64,000 nucleotides of DNA, from NCBI RefSeq assembly GCF_042678385.1, contig NZ_JBHUDY010000001.1, forward strand, positions 186,001 to 250,000, given 5' to 3'. The DNA is from Sphingomonas_B tabacisoli (GTDB lineage: Bacteria > Pseudomonadota > Alphaproteobacteria > Sphingomonadales > Sphingomonadaceae). Position 1 is the first letter of the stretch. Every line of letters starts with the position of its first letter. Shown in pieces: positions 1-7,175 of the stretch. The translations under genes were made by a program, and so were the position numbers. The notes beneath the pieces were generated by a model, which worked only from the letters and a program-made list of their open reading frames with translations, was not told the origin of the DNA and made no database searches.

Positions 1-68
1 CATGCGGGACTCCGGTCTTACTGACAGGAGTGTAGCTAAGAGCGGATGACTAAACAATCGCCGCTTCT

Positions 69-162
69 CCCCTCCCGCTTGCGGGAGGGGTCGGGGGTGG
101 GACCGTATCTTAGTGCCTAAAGGCCATTTCCCTCCCCTAACCCCTCCCGCTCGCGGGAGGGG
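69..162. repeat. Paired GC-rich palindromic repeat (CCCCTCCCGC family)
   Basis: Two copies of a hairpin, CCCCTCCCGC-N2-GCGGGAGGGG, at 69-90 and 141-162 face each other across about 50 bases. Each is followed on its inner side by a TCGGGGGTGGG / CCTAACCCC-like tail, so the whole block can also pair as one long stem. It fills the space downstream of ribH. The same family recurs at 3884, 40143, 44695, 47182, 47524, 53826 and 57432. REP/BIME-like behaviour is inferred. Confidence 0.85.
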
Positions 163-165
163 AAG

Positions 166-585
166 TTAGGCAAACCGCTCCCGCAGCGCCAGCATCGCCA
201 GCGCCGCCTTGGCCGCTTCGCCGCCCTTGTCCTTCTCGGTCTTGCGCGCGCGCGCCAGCGCCTGGGCTTCGTTCTCGACGGTGAGGATGCCGTTGCCGAT
301 CGCGAGCCCGTCCAGCGTCAGCGCCATGATCCCGCGCGCGCTTTCGTTGGAGACGACTTCGAAATGATAGGTCTCGCCGCGGATTACCACGCCCAGCGCC
401 ACGAACGCGTCGTAGCGCCCGCTCTCCGCCGCCATCGCGATCGCCGCGGGCACTTCCAGCGCACCCGGCACGGTGACCGTCTCATGGCTGTGCCCCGCCG
501 CCTCGACCGCGCTCCGCACGCCGTCGAGCAGCAAGTCGTTCAGATGCTCGTAAAACCGCGCCTCGACGATCAGGATATGCGCCAT
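166..585 (-). CDS. ribH: 6,7-dimethyl-8-ribityllumazine synthase
   Basis: RibH condenses 5-amino-6-ribitylamino-uracil with 3,4-dihydroxy-2-butanone 4-phosphate to lumazine, the penultimate step of riboflavin synthesis. The 139-residue product is slightly short for the family (about 150). It carries the family pattern: an N-terminal ILIVEARFYEHLND strand and helix, PGALEVPAA near residue 41, and a GVVIRGETYHFEVVSNESARG block near 65-85 that forms the substrate site with its conserved His. It is the last gene of a minus-strand rib cluster, separated from ribB by a palindromic repeat. The ATG start at 585 aligns with the family start. Confidence 0.95.
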   Translation of the reverse strand: MAHILIVEARFYEHLNDLLLDGVRSAVEAAGHSHETVTVPGALEVPAAIAMAAESGRYDAFVALGVVIRGETYHFEVVSNESARGIMALTLDGLAIGNGILTVENEAQALARARKTEKDKGGEAAKAALAMLALRERFA

Positions 586-593
586 AACCCACT

Positions 594-681
594 CCGTTCG
601 GCCTGAGCTTGTCGAAGGCCTGTTCTTCTTTTCTCAGCCCTAGAAAGAAAAGCAGGGCTTCGACAAGCTCAGCCCGAACGG
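594..681. repeat. Palindromic repeat, CTTCGACAAGCTCAG family
   Basis: Outer arms CCGTTCGGCCTGAGCTTGTC (594 onward) and the reverse-complementary arm ending at 681 (GACAAGCTCAGCCCGAACGG) flank an inner CTTTTCT/AGAAAAG stem. It lies between ribB and ribH. A second copy of this family is at 50189-50278, and the element inside ribD (2732-2819) has a related TCGAC-N3/4-CTC core. This type of REP-like sequence is common between sphingomonad genes. No REP-associated transposase is visible in the window. Confidence 0.85.
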
Positions 682-706
682 CAACTGGATTACCGCTTCC
701 GAGAGC

Positions 707-1855
707 CTATTCCCCGCCCGTCCCCGGAATCGGCTGCTCGCCCACGATCGACAGGCCGTACCCTTCCAGGCCCACCAGCGTGTGGTGCGTGTTGGTCAGC
801 AGCACCATGTCGTGCACGCCCAGCTCGGCGAGGATCTGCGCGCCGATGCCATAGTCGCGCAGTTCCTCGACCTGCGGGTCGCCGGCAACCTTGCCCTCGG
901 CGCGAAGCTGCATGAAGCGGCTGACGATCCCCTGCATCGGCTTGTTGATCACGACGATCACGCCCGCGCCCGCCTCGCCGATCGCTTCCATCGATTTGGA
1001 GAGCAGGCCAGCGCGCTGATTGTCCTCGCCAAACACATCGACGAACATCGACATGGTGTGCATGCGCACCAGGGTTGGCTTGTTCGGATCGATCTTGCCC
1101 TTCTGCAATGCGATCAGCTCGTCGCCTGTCACCTTGTTGCGGAACGTGATCGCCTTCCAGTCGCCGCCCCAGCGGCTGTGGAATACCATTTCCGCCGCAC
1201 GCTCGACCAGATGGTCGTTGCGCCGCCTATAGGCGATCAGATCGCGGATAGTGCCGATCTTGAGGTTATGGAGCTGCGCAAAGGAGACGAGGTCGTCCAG
1301 CCGCGCCATCGTCCCGTCGTCCTTCATGATCTCGCAGATCACGCCGGAGGGGTTGAGGCCGGCCAGCCGCGCCACGTCCACCGCCGCTTCGGTGTGGCCG
1401 GCGCGGACGAGCACGCCGCCGTCGCGCGCGACCAGCGGAAAGACGTGGCCGGGCGTCACGATGTCGTCCGCGCCCTTGGTGCCGTCGATCGCGACCGAGA
1501 TGGTGCGCGCCCGGTCCGCTGCCGAAATGCCGGTGGTGACGCCTTCCTTCGCCTCGATGGAGACGGTGAAGGCGGTTTCGTGACGTGTGCCGTTGTTGCG
1601 GCTCATCAGGTTGAGCCCCAGCTGATCGACGCGCCGTTTCGACAGCGCCAGGCAGATCAGGCCGCGGCCATATTTGGCCATGAAGTTGATTGCATCGGGC
1701 GTCGCCATCTGCGCCGGGATGACGAGATCGCCTTCATTCTCCCGGTCCTCGTCGTCGACCAGGATGAACATGCGCCCGTTGCGCGCCTCGTCGATGATCT
1801 CGTCGGGCGAGGAGAGATAGCCGTGACGAAGCCGGCTCACTTCAGCGGCGACCAT
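707..1855 (-). CDS. ribB: 3,4-dihydroxy-2-butanone 4-phosphate synthase with degenerate GTP cyclohydrolase II domain
   Basis: The N-terminal half (about residues 10-210) is a RibB domain: it has the DDEDRENEGDLVIPA acidic motif and a GHTEAAVDVARLAGL segment. It converts ribulose 5-phosphate to dihydroxybutanone phosphate. The C-terminal half (about 215-382) has the RibA fold pattern but lacks the zinc ligands: where RibA has HSECL and RCDCG, this protein reads HTMSM and EDNQRAG. It also lacks the EGRGIGL-type segment. GTP cyclohydrolase II activity is therefore unlikely, and a separate ribA is expected elsewhere. The chosen ATG at 1855 overlaps the end of ribE by 14 bases; the longer open frame upstream reads through ribE and was discarded. 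Confidence 0.93.
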   Translation of the reverse strand: MVAAEVSRLRHGYLSSPDEIIDEARNGRMFILVDDEDRENEGDLVIPAQMATPDAINFMAKYGRGLICLALSKRRVDQLGLNLMSRNNGTRHETAFTVSIEAKEGVTTGISAADRARTISVAIDGTKGADDIVTPGHVFPLVARDGGVLVRAGHTEAAVDVARLAGLNPSGVICEIMKDDGTMARLDDLVSFAQLHNLKIGTIRDLIAYRRRNDHLVERAAEMVFHSRWGGDWKAITFRNKVTGDELIALQKGKIDPNKPTLVRMHTMSMFVDVFGEDNQRAGLLSKSMEAIGEAGAGVIVVINKPMQGIVSRFMQLRAEGKVAGDPQVEELRDYGIGAQILAELGVHDMVLLTNTHHTLVGLEGYGLSIVGEQPIPGTGGE

Positions 1856-2453
1856 GATAATACTCCATCCGTTGGAGATAGCGGGCGAGCACGTCGATCT
1901 CGATATTGACCGCCTGGCCCTGTTCCAGCGCACCCAGCGTGGTCACCGCCTGGGTGTGCGGAATGAGGTTGATCGCGAAATGCGCGGAGCCGTCCGGCTG
2001 GTCGGCGACTTCGTTCACGGTCAGCGACACGCCGTCGATCGTGATCGATCCCTTGGGTGCGATGAACGGCGCGAGGTCGGATGCGACACGGAAACCGATC
2101 CGCTTCGAATCGCCCTGGGGCGAGACGCTCACCACTTCGGCAACGCCGTCGACATGGCCGGTAACGATATGCCCGCCCAGCTCCTCGCCAAGCTTCAGCG
2201 CGCGTTCGAGGTTCAGCGGACGGCCAGCTGTCCATTGCCCTTGCGCCGTGCGGCTGATCGTTTCGCCCGAGACGTCGACCGAAAACCAGCCCGGCCCCTT
2301 GTCCACCACGGTCAGGCACACGCCCGAACAGGCGATCGACGCGCCCAGATCGACAGTGCCCGTGTCGTATGCGGTGCGTACGACCACGCGCGTGTCGCCA
2401 CGCGCTTCGACGGACTCGATCGTCCCGACGTCGGTGATGATTCCCGTGAACAT
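1842..2453 (-). CDS. ribE: Riboflavin synthase, alpha subunit
   Basis: Dismutates two molecules of 6,7-dimethyl-8-ribityllumazine to riboflavin plus the pyrimidine precursor. The start MFTGIITDVG is the canonical family start and defines the ATG at 2453. The 203-residue protein has two lumazine-binding barrels, each with a GGHIVTGHVDG-type or equivalent motif (SIACSGVCLTVV in the first, SITIDGVSLTVNEV in the second). It starts 2 bases after ribD ends and overlaps ribB, which suggests tight translational coupling in one operon. No FMN riboswitch is visible upstream of the cluster. Confidence 0.95.
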   Translation of the reverse strand: MFTGIITDVGTIESVEARGDTRVVVRTAYDTGTVDLGASIACSGVCLTVVDKGPGWFSVDVSGETISRTAQGQWTAGRPLNLERALKLGEELGGHIVTGHVDGVAEVVSVSPQGDSKRIGFRVASDLAPFIAPKGSITIDGVSLTVNEVADQPDGSAHFAINLIPHTQAVTTLGALEQGQAVNIEIDVLARYLQRMEYYHGRR

Positions 2454-2454
2454 G

Positions 2455-3507
2455 TCAGCGTTGTCGCAGGTAGGACTCAAACCGGTCGCTGCCAAGCATC
2501 CGCGCGTCCGCCAGTGTCCACCGTCCGTGCGCATCGGAAAGGTCGGAGAGGCCGATATCGCCGATCGCGCTCTTGCCCGCCCCGATCAGAATTGCCGCGC
2601 GGTACAGCAGCAGCCGGTCGACAAGGTCGGCGCGCAGGAACGCAGCCGCGGTCTCGGCGCCGCCTTCGACGAAGAGATAGTCGCAGGGGAGGGTGGTGAT
2701 CTGGTCCGGATTCTCGAGTCTTATCCAATCCCGTCCATCCCGAGCGAAGTCGAGGGACCCACTGTCCTCATACCCTGCTCGAAATGAAGTGCGTGCCTCG
2801 ACTTCGCTCGGCATGGACGGCTTGGAGCTGAGCACCACCCGCACCGGCCCCCGTTCCTCCAGTCCCTCCAGCCGCACGTCCAGCCGCGGCGCATCCGCGT
2901 CCCACGTCCCGCGCCCGACCAGGATCGCCTCACGCCGGCTCCGCTCCAGATGGACATGCGCCCGTGCCGCGTCGCCGGTGATCCAGCGGCTGCTGCCATC
3001 GGCCAGCGCGATCCGCCCGTCGAGCGAAGTCGCCAGCTTCAACGTGACGAACGGCCGTCCCAAGCGCTGGCGCGTGATGAATCCGGCATAGGATGCCACC
3101 GCTTCCGCCTCGCGCACGCCGCTCACGACCTCGACGCCCGCGTCGCGCAACCGCGCGAACCCACTCCCCGCCGTGCGCGGGTCGGGGTCTTCGGCCGCCG
3201 CAACCACTCGCGCCACGCCCGCCGCGACGATCAGGTCGGAACAGGCCGGCCCGCGCGGGCTCCGGTGCGCGCAGGGCTCCAGCGTCACGTACAAAGTTGC
3301 GCCGCGCGACTCCGCGCCTGCCTGCTCCAGCGCCATCGCTTCGGCGTGCGGGCGGCCGCCGGGCTGGGTCCAGCCGCGGCCGATCACGCGCCCGTCCTTC
3401 ACGATCACGCAGCCGACATTGGGATTGGGCGCGGTTCGCCCCTGGCCGCGCGCGCCGAGCGCCAGCGCGGCGCCCATCCAGCGCGCGTCGTCGCTCAGAA
3501 GCCCCAC
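2455..3507 (-). CDS. ribD: Bifunctional pyrimidine deaminase / reductase RibD, carrying an in-frame palindromic insert
   Basis: Performs steps two and three of riboflavin synthesis. The N-terminal deaminase domain (about 1-145) has HAEAMAL and PCAHRSPRGPAC, the zinc-binding HAE and PCxxxxxxxxC pattern. The reductase domain (about 150-350) has TLKLATSLDGRIAL and a FVEGGAETA segment. Residues about 230-259 are unlike the family: they read PSMPSEVEARTSF and SLDFARDGRDW, which are translations of a palindromic repeat at 2732-2819 sitting in frame in a reductase loop. The gene overlaps the upstream small membrane protein gene by 13 bases. At 350 residues it is still within normal length. Confidence 0.94.
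   Translation of the reverse strand: MGLLSDDARWMGAALALGARGQGRTAPNPNVGCVIVKDGRVIGRGWTQPGGRPHAEAMALEQAGAESRGATLYVTLEPCAHRSPRGPACSDLIVAAGVARVVAAAEDPDPRTAGSGFARLRDAGVEVVSGVREAEAVASYAGFITRQRLGRPFVTLKLATSLDGRIALADGSSRWITGDAARAHVHLERSRREAILVGRGTWDADAPRLDVRLEGLEERGPVRVVLSSKPSMPSEVEARTSFRAGYEDSGSLDFARDGRDWIRLENPDQITTLPCDYLFVEGGAETAAAFLRADLVDRLLLYRAAILIGAGKSAIGDIGLSDLSDAHGRWTLADARMLGSDRFESYLRQR
2732..2819. repeat. Palindromic element inserted in the ribD coding sequence
   Basis: Left arm 2732-2755 (CGTCCATC then CCGAGCGAAGTCGAGG) and right arm 2796-2819 are reverse complements with one mismatch over 24 bases, with a 40-base centre. Read on the minus strand it encodes SMPSEVEARTSF and SLDFARDGRD, so the open frame of ribD passes straight through it. 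The core resembles the intergenic elements at 594 and 50189 (TCGAC, short spacer, CTC, ending in ACGG), which suggests one superfamily of small mobile palindromes. Confidence 0.9.
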
Positions 3508-3845
3508 CGATTGAGCGTGTCGTCGATTCGCTTAAGCGCCGCGCGGTTCTTCGCCTCCAGCTCCTTGCGCTTCGCTTCCTCGGCCGCGCGGGTCTTCTGG
3601 TCGGCCTTCTGCGCGGCGACGATCTCGGCATCGGTGCGGTTCAGCGGCCAGCTCTGCACATATTGGATGTCGCGCTCGTACGGCTTTTTCAGGTCGCGCG
3701 CGTCGATCATGAAGCCGGTGATGACGAGCAGCGTGGTGACGATCGCCAGGAAGGCGAAGATCAGCTCATGCTTCTGGCGGGAATGGAGGAAGAGACGCAG
3801 GTCTCTCAATCCGACCAGCGGGTTGTAGCGGCGAAACCGGGACAT
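3495..3845 (-). CDS. Small single-pass membrane protein of the rib cluster
   Basis: A 116-residue protein starting MSRFRRYNPLVGLRDL. It has a basic N-terminus, one hydrophobic segment at about residues 28-46 (ELIFAFLAIVTTLLVITGFMI), then a polar, probably coiled C-terminal region rich in Ala, Lys and Glu (AAEEAKRKELEAKNRAALKR). Its end overlaps ribD by 13 bases, so it is the first visible gene of the rib operon. I do not recognise a named family. A conserved sphingomonad protein of unknown function is likely. A role in riboflavin metabolism is suggested only by position. The ATG at 3845 was chosen because the sequence upstream of it lies in a repeat. Confidence 0.7.
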   Translation of the reverse strand: MSRFRRYNPLVGLRDLRLFLHSRQKHELIFAFLAIVTTLLVITGFMIDARDLKKPYERDIQYVQSWPLNRTDAEIVAAQKADQKTRAAEEAKRKELEAKNRAALKRIDDTLNRWGF

Positions 3846-3883
3846 GGCGGCCAAGATAGGACGGGCAGTCCTTGCGGACCAGT

Positions 3884-3982
3884 CCCCCTCCACGCCTTCG
3901 TGGAGGGGTTAGGGGTGGCTCTCTTTTCAGTGCGCCAAGGAAAACCACCCCCCCCAACCCCTCCAGCAAAGGCTGGAGGGGG
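3884..3982. repeat. Paired palindromic repeat (CCCCTCC family variant)
   Basis: A hairpin CCCCCTCCACG-N2-CGTGGAGGGG at the left and CCCCTCCAGC-N3-GCTGGAGGGG at the right flank about 50 bases, with GTTAGGGGTGG and CCACCCCCC tails facing inward. It occupies the whole gap between tonB and the small membrane protein gene, both on the minus strand. It may act as a transcription or decay barrier between the two units; that is inference. Confidence 0.8.
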
Positions 3983-3984
3983 GC

Positions 3985-4647
3985 TCAGCTCCTGATCTCG
4001 AACTTGACGGTCATGGTCTTCCAGCTTTCGACCGCGACCCCGTCGCGCGTGGCGGGCCGGAAACGCCATTTCCGCAGCGCCTGCCGCTCGGTCGCGTCGG
4101 CGAACAGCGGATCGTCGGCGGACACGATCTCTGCCTGCTTCACCCGCCCATCGGCGCCGATCAGCACCCGCACCACCGCCTTGCCTTCGATGCCGGTGCG
4201 CAGAAGCTGGGGAGGATAGGGCGGCTGGTAATCGCCGGCATAGCGGGGGTCCGGCTGCGGCCCGACCGTGACTGGCTCGGGCGGCTTCGGCGGGTCGACG
4301 GGTTCGAACTTGACGGGGGGCAATCCTGGATCGCCGATGAGTCCGCCCATCTCGGTGGTGCCGGCGATCTCCGTTCGATCGACAGCGGTTGGATGCTCGT
4401 GCGGCTGCGGCGTCCACGGGTTTTGCGCCTGTGGCTGATGCGGCCGCTGCTTGGGCGGTTCGGTGTTGGGCGGCGGAGGCGGAGGGTCGACGATATTGAT
4501 CAAGGGAATGGCGCCCGGGGGCACGATCTCGACATAGCCACTCTTCGCCAGCATCAGCGCCGTCACGGCGGCGATGTTGATCGAAAGCGCGGCCGCCATC
4601 GCGACCGGATGGCGTTGTTTCTGCTGAAGGAATCCGTCTGCCGTCAT
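3985..4647 (-). CDS. TonB family energy transducer
   Basis: A 220-residue TonB protein that couples the proton-motive force to outer-membrane receptors. Features in order: a short cytoplasmic N-terminus, one membrane anchor at about residues 15-37 (VAMAAALSINIAAVTALMLA), a proline-rich periplasmic spacer (PPPPPPNTEPPKQRP and PPKPPEP), and a C-terminal TonB domain with YPPQLLRTGIEGKAVVRVLI and ALRKWRFRPATRDG. No exbB or exbD is adjacent, so it works with a set encoded elsewhere. It is divergent from thyA. A palindrome at 4693-4706 in the shared upstream region resembles one in front of the TonB-dependent receptor at 34016. Confidence 0.9.
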   Translation of the reverse strand: MTADGFLQQKQRHPVAMAAALSINIAAVTALMLAKSGYVEIVPPGAIPLINIVDPPPPPPNTEPPKQRPHQPQAQNPWTPQPHEHPTAVDRTEIAGTTEMGGLIGDPGLPPVKFEPVDPPKPPEPVTVGPQPDPRYAGDYQPPYPPQLLRTGIEGKAVVRVLIGADGRVKQAEIVSADDPLFADATERQALRKWRFRPATRDGVAVESWKTMTVKFEIRS

Positions 4648-4692
4648 CGCACCGTCTCCTGTTCACCGGTCTCTATGGACCGTAAGTAAGAG

Positions 4693-4706
4693 GATGTTAC
4701 AACATC
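4693..4706. promoter_or_regulatory. Candidate operator between tonB and thyA
   Basis: GATGTT-AC-AACATC is a 6-base-arm palindrome about 45 bases upstream of the tonB start and 57 bases upstream of thyA. Its centre TGTTACAA also occurs in the palindrome GATTGT-T-ACAATC at 33892-33904. The core ATGTTACAACAT differs by one base from the ATGTTATAACAT type seen in Zur-like sites, so a metal-responsive repressor is possible but unproven. Confidence 0.45.
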
Positions 4707-4762
4707 ACATCAATTGCAAGCGGCTTGTCGTTCGCCCGTCGGTCGCGCAAAGCTGGCGGGGC

Positions 4763-5659
4763 ATGAGTCCGCATCCCGAACAGCAATATCTCGACGCAAT
4801 GGCCCGGGTCTGGGCCGAAGGCAGCGAGCGGATCGACCGCACCGGAGTCGGCACGCGTTCCCTTTTCGGCGTGACGATGCGCTTCGATCTGTCGGACGGC
4901 ACGGTGCCGCTGCTCACCACCAAGCGGATCTTCTGGAAGTCCGCGGTGAAGGAGCTGATCTGGTTCCTCTCGGGCGACACGAACATCCGTCCCCTGGTCG
5001 AACAGGGCGTCCATATCTGGACCGACTGGCCGCTCGACCGCTACCGCCGCGAGACCGGGGAGGCGATCGACCGTGACGCCTTCGAAACGAGATTAGTCGA
5101 AGATGCCGCCTTCGCCGAAAAGTGGGGCGATCTTGGCCCGGTCTATGGAAAACAATGGGTTAGCTGGTCCGACGGCAAGGGCAATTACTTCAATCAAATA
5201 GCCAACTTGGTCGATGGCCTCCGCAAAAACCCGGCGTCACGCCGCCACATCTTCACCGGCTGGAACGTCGCCGAACTCGATCGCATGGCCCTCCCGCCCT
5301 GCCACATGACCTACCAGTACCACGTCGCCGATGGCCGGCTTTCCGGCATCCTCTACCAGCGCAGCTGCGATCTCGGCCTCGGCTTCGGCTTCAACATTTT
5401 CGAAGCCGCCCTCCTCCTCCGCATGCTCGCCCAGCAATGCGACCTCGAACCCGGCGAGATCATCTGGATGGGCGCCGACGTTCATGTCTATCTGAACCAC
5501 GAGCACCTCGTCGCAGAGCAGATCGCGCGCACCCCGCGGCCATTCCCGAAACTCGAATTCAATCGTCGGCCGGACAGCATTTTCGACTACCGGCTCGAGG
5601 ATTTCGCGATTGCCGGCTACGACCCGCACCCCCACATCGCGGCTCCCGTCGCCGTTTGA
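4763..5659 (+). CDS. thyA: Thymidylate synthase
   Basis: Methylates dUMP to dTMP using methylenetetrahydrofolate, producing dihydrofolate. The 298-residue protein has the folate/nucleotide Arg region (GTRSLFGVTMRFDLS), the catalytic cysteine in LPPCHMTYQYHV, the phosphate-binding RSCDLGLG and the C-terminal FAIAGYDPHPHIAAPVAV. It is about 34 residues longer than the E. coli enzyme; the extra length is the family's known variable insertion before LGPVYGKQW. The ATG at 4763 starts MSPHPEQQYLDAM, and an in-frame ATG 69 bases upstream lies in the promoter region. folA, which recycles the dihydrofolate product, lies two genes downstream. Confidence 0.96.
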   Translation: MSPHPEQQYLDAMARVWAEGSERIDRTGVGTRSLFGVTMRFDLSDGTVPLLTTKRIFWKSAVKELIWFLSGDTNIRPLVEQGVHIWTDWPLDRYRRETGEAIDRDAFETRLVEDAAFAEKWGDLGPVYGKQWVSWSDGKGNYFNQIANLVDGLRKNPASRRHIFTGWNVAELDRMALPPCHMTYQYHVADGRLSGILYQRSCDLGLGFGFNIFEAALLLRMLAQQCDLEPGEIIWMGADVHVYLNHEHLVAEQIARTPRPFPKLEFNRRPDSIFDYRLEDFAIAGYDPHPHIAAPVAV

Positions 5660-5670
5660 GGAGAAGCCCC

Positions 5671-6723
5671 ATGCGCTACAACAAGCTCGGCCGCACCGGC
5701 CTCTACGTCTCGGAACTCTGCCTCGGCACGATGACGTTCGGCGGGCAGGGCATGTGGACGGCGATCGGGCAGCTCGACCAGTCCGCCTCCGACGCATTGG
5801 TGAAGACGGCACTGGATGCCGGCATCAACTTCATCGACACGGCGAACGTCTATTCCGAAGGCATGTCGGAACAGATCACCGGCCAGGCGCTGCGCAACCT
5901 CGGCATCGCGCGCGACCAGGTTGTGATCGCCACCAAGGCGATGGGCCCGATGGGCAAGGGGCCGAACGACCGCGGCACCTCGCGCTATCACATCATGAAC
6001 CAGGTCGAGGCCAGCCTGAAGCGCCTGGGCCTTGACCATATCGACCTCTACCAGATTCACGGCTGGGACGCGGCGACCCCGATCGAGGAGACGTTGCGCG
6101 CGCTCGATAATATCGTCCAGCGCGGACTGGTCCGTTATATCGGCGTGTCGAACTGGGCGGCCTGGACGATCATGAAGGCGCTGGGCACGTCGGAGCGTCT
6201 GAACCTTGCGCGCTTCGAGAGCCTGCAAGCCTATTACACCATCGCCGGCCGGGACCTTGAGCGCGAGATCGTGCCGATGCTGCAAAGCGAAGGCGTCGGG
6301 CTGATGGTATGGAGCCCGCTCGCCGGCGGCCTGCTGTCCGGCAAATACAGCCGCGACGACGAGAAGAGTGGGGACGGCCGCCGCGCGGCGTTCGATTTCC
6401 CGCCGGTCAATCGCGACCGCGCCTATGACGCGATTGACGTCATGAAGGCGATCGGCGACGCCAATGGCGTCTCGGTCGCGCAGGTCGCGCTCGCCTGGCT
6501 GCTCCATCAGCCGGCCGTGTCGAGCGTCATTGTCGGCGCCAAGCGGGTCGAGCAGCTCGCCGACAACATCGCTGCGACCAAGGTCGAGCTGTCGCCCGAG
6601 GACCTCGCCAAGCTCGACGCGGTCAGCAAGCTGCCGTCCGAATATCCCGGCTGGATGCTCGAGCGGCAGGGCACGTATCGCAGCCAGCAACTCGCCGCGC
6701 CGGCGCCTCCGCCCCGCACGTGA
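5671..6723 (+). CDS. Aldo/keto reductase family oxidoreductase
   Basis: A 350-residue NADPH-dependent oxidoreductase of the YajO/Tas-like subgroup with a TIM-barrel fold. It starts MRYNKLGRTGLYVSELCLG. The catalytic tetrad pattern is visible: Asp and Tyr in FIDTANVYSEGMSE, Lys in VVIATKAMGPMG, His in YQIHGWD. The cofactor region near the C-terminus has SVIVGAKRVEQLADN. The gene starts 11 bases after thyA with GAGGAGAAG as ribosome site. The GTG of folA overlaps its TGA stop. The substrate cannot be told from sequence. Confidence 0.92.
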   Translation: MRYNKLGRTGLYVSELCLGTMTFGGQGMWTAIGQLDQSASDALVKTALDAGINFIDTANVYSEGMSEQITGQALRNLGIARDQVVIATKAMGPMGKGPNDRGTSRYHIMNQVEASLKRLGLDHIDLYQIHGWDAATPIEETLRALDNIVQRGLVRYIGVSNWAAWTIMKALGTSERLNLARFESLQAYYTIAGRDLEREIVPMLQSEGVGLMVWSPLAGGLLSGKYSRDDEKSGDGRRAAFDFPPVNRDRAYDAIDVMKAIGDANGVSVAQVALAWLLHQPAVSSVIVGAKRVEQLADNIAATKVELSPEDLAKLDAVSKLPSEYPGWMLERQGTYRSQQLAAPAPPPRT

Positions 6724-7175
6724 AGCCCGAAATCGTGTTCGTCATTGCCCGGGCTGAAAACGGCGTGATCGGGCGGAATGGCGATCTCCCCTGGCGCATC
6801 CCCGAGGACCTCAGGCGCTTCAAGGCGCTGACCATGGGCGCGCCGATGATCATGGGCCGCAAGACGTTCGAGAGCCTGCCGAGGCTGCTGCCCGGCCGCC
6901 GCCATATCGTGCTCACCCGCGGCGATTGGTGGGCCGAGGGCGCGGAGGTTGCGCACACGGTCGAGGAGGCGCTGGCGCTCGCCGATCGCCCGCGCGTCTC
7001 GATTGTCGGTGGCGCGGATATCTTCCGGCTATTCGAGCCGCTTGCCGACAGAATAGAGCTGACCGAGGTGCGCGGGAACGTCGAAGGCGATACCGTCGTC
7101 CCGCCCTTCGCCGGCTGGCGGGAGAAGGCTCGGGAGGATCACGATGGCTACAGTTTCGTCACCCTCGTACGCTGA
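6720..7175 (+). CDS. folA: Dihydrofolate reductase
   Basis: Reduces dihydrofolate to tetrahydrofolate, serving thymidylate, purine and methionine synthesis. The 151-residue protein has the family motifs IVFVIARAENGVIGRNGDLP with WRIPEDLRRFK after it, MGRKTFESLP, RRHIVLTR and IVGGADIFRLF. The acidic active-site residue lies in PEDL. The start is a GTG that shares bases with the stop of the aldo/keto reductase (GTGA), so translation is probably coupled. The 3' end overlaps the next gene by 32 bases. Placing thyA and folA close together fits the shared folate cycle. Confidence 0.95.
   Translation: MKPEIVFVIARAENGVIGRNGDLPWRIPEDLRRFKALTMGAPMIMGRKTFESLPRLLPGRRHIVLTRGDWWAEGAEVAHTVEEALALADRPRVSIVGGADIFRLFEPLADRIELTEVRGNVEGDTVVPPFAGWREKAREDHDGYSFVTLVR

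Noticed and set aside
1..3. CAT at the left edge, a possible minus-strand start codon of a gene leaving the window
   Set aside because: Only the start triplet would be visible; there is no coding sequence to support it.
3496..4000. FMN riboswitch upstream of the rib cluster
   Set aside because: No conserved RFN-element core is visible; the region holds the small membrane gene and a palindromic repeat.
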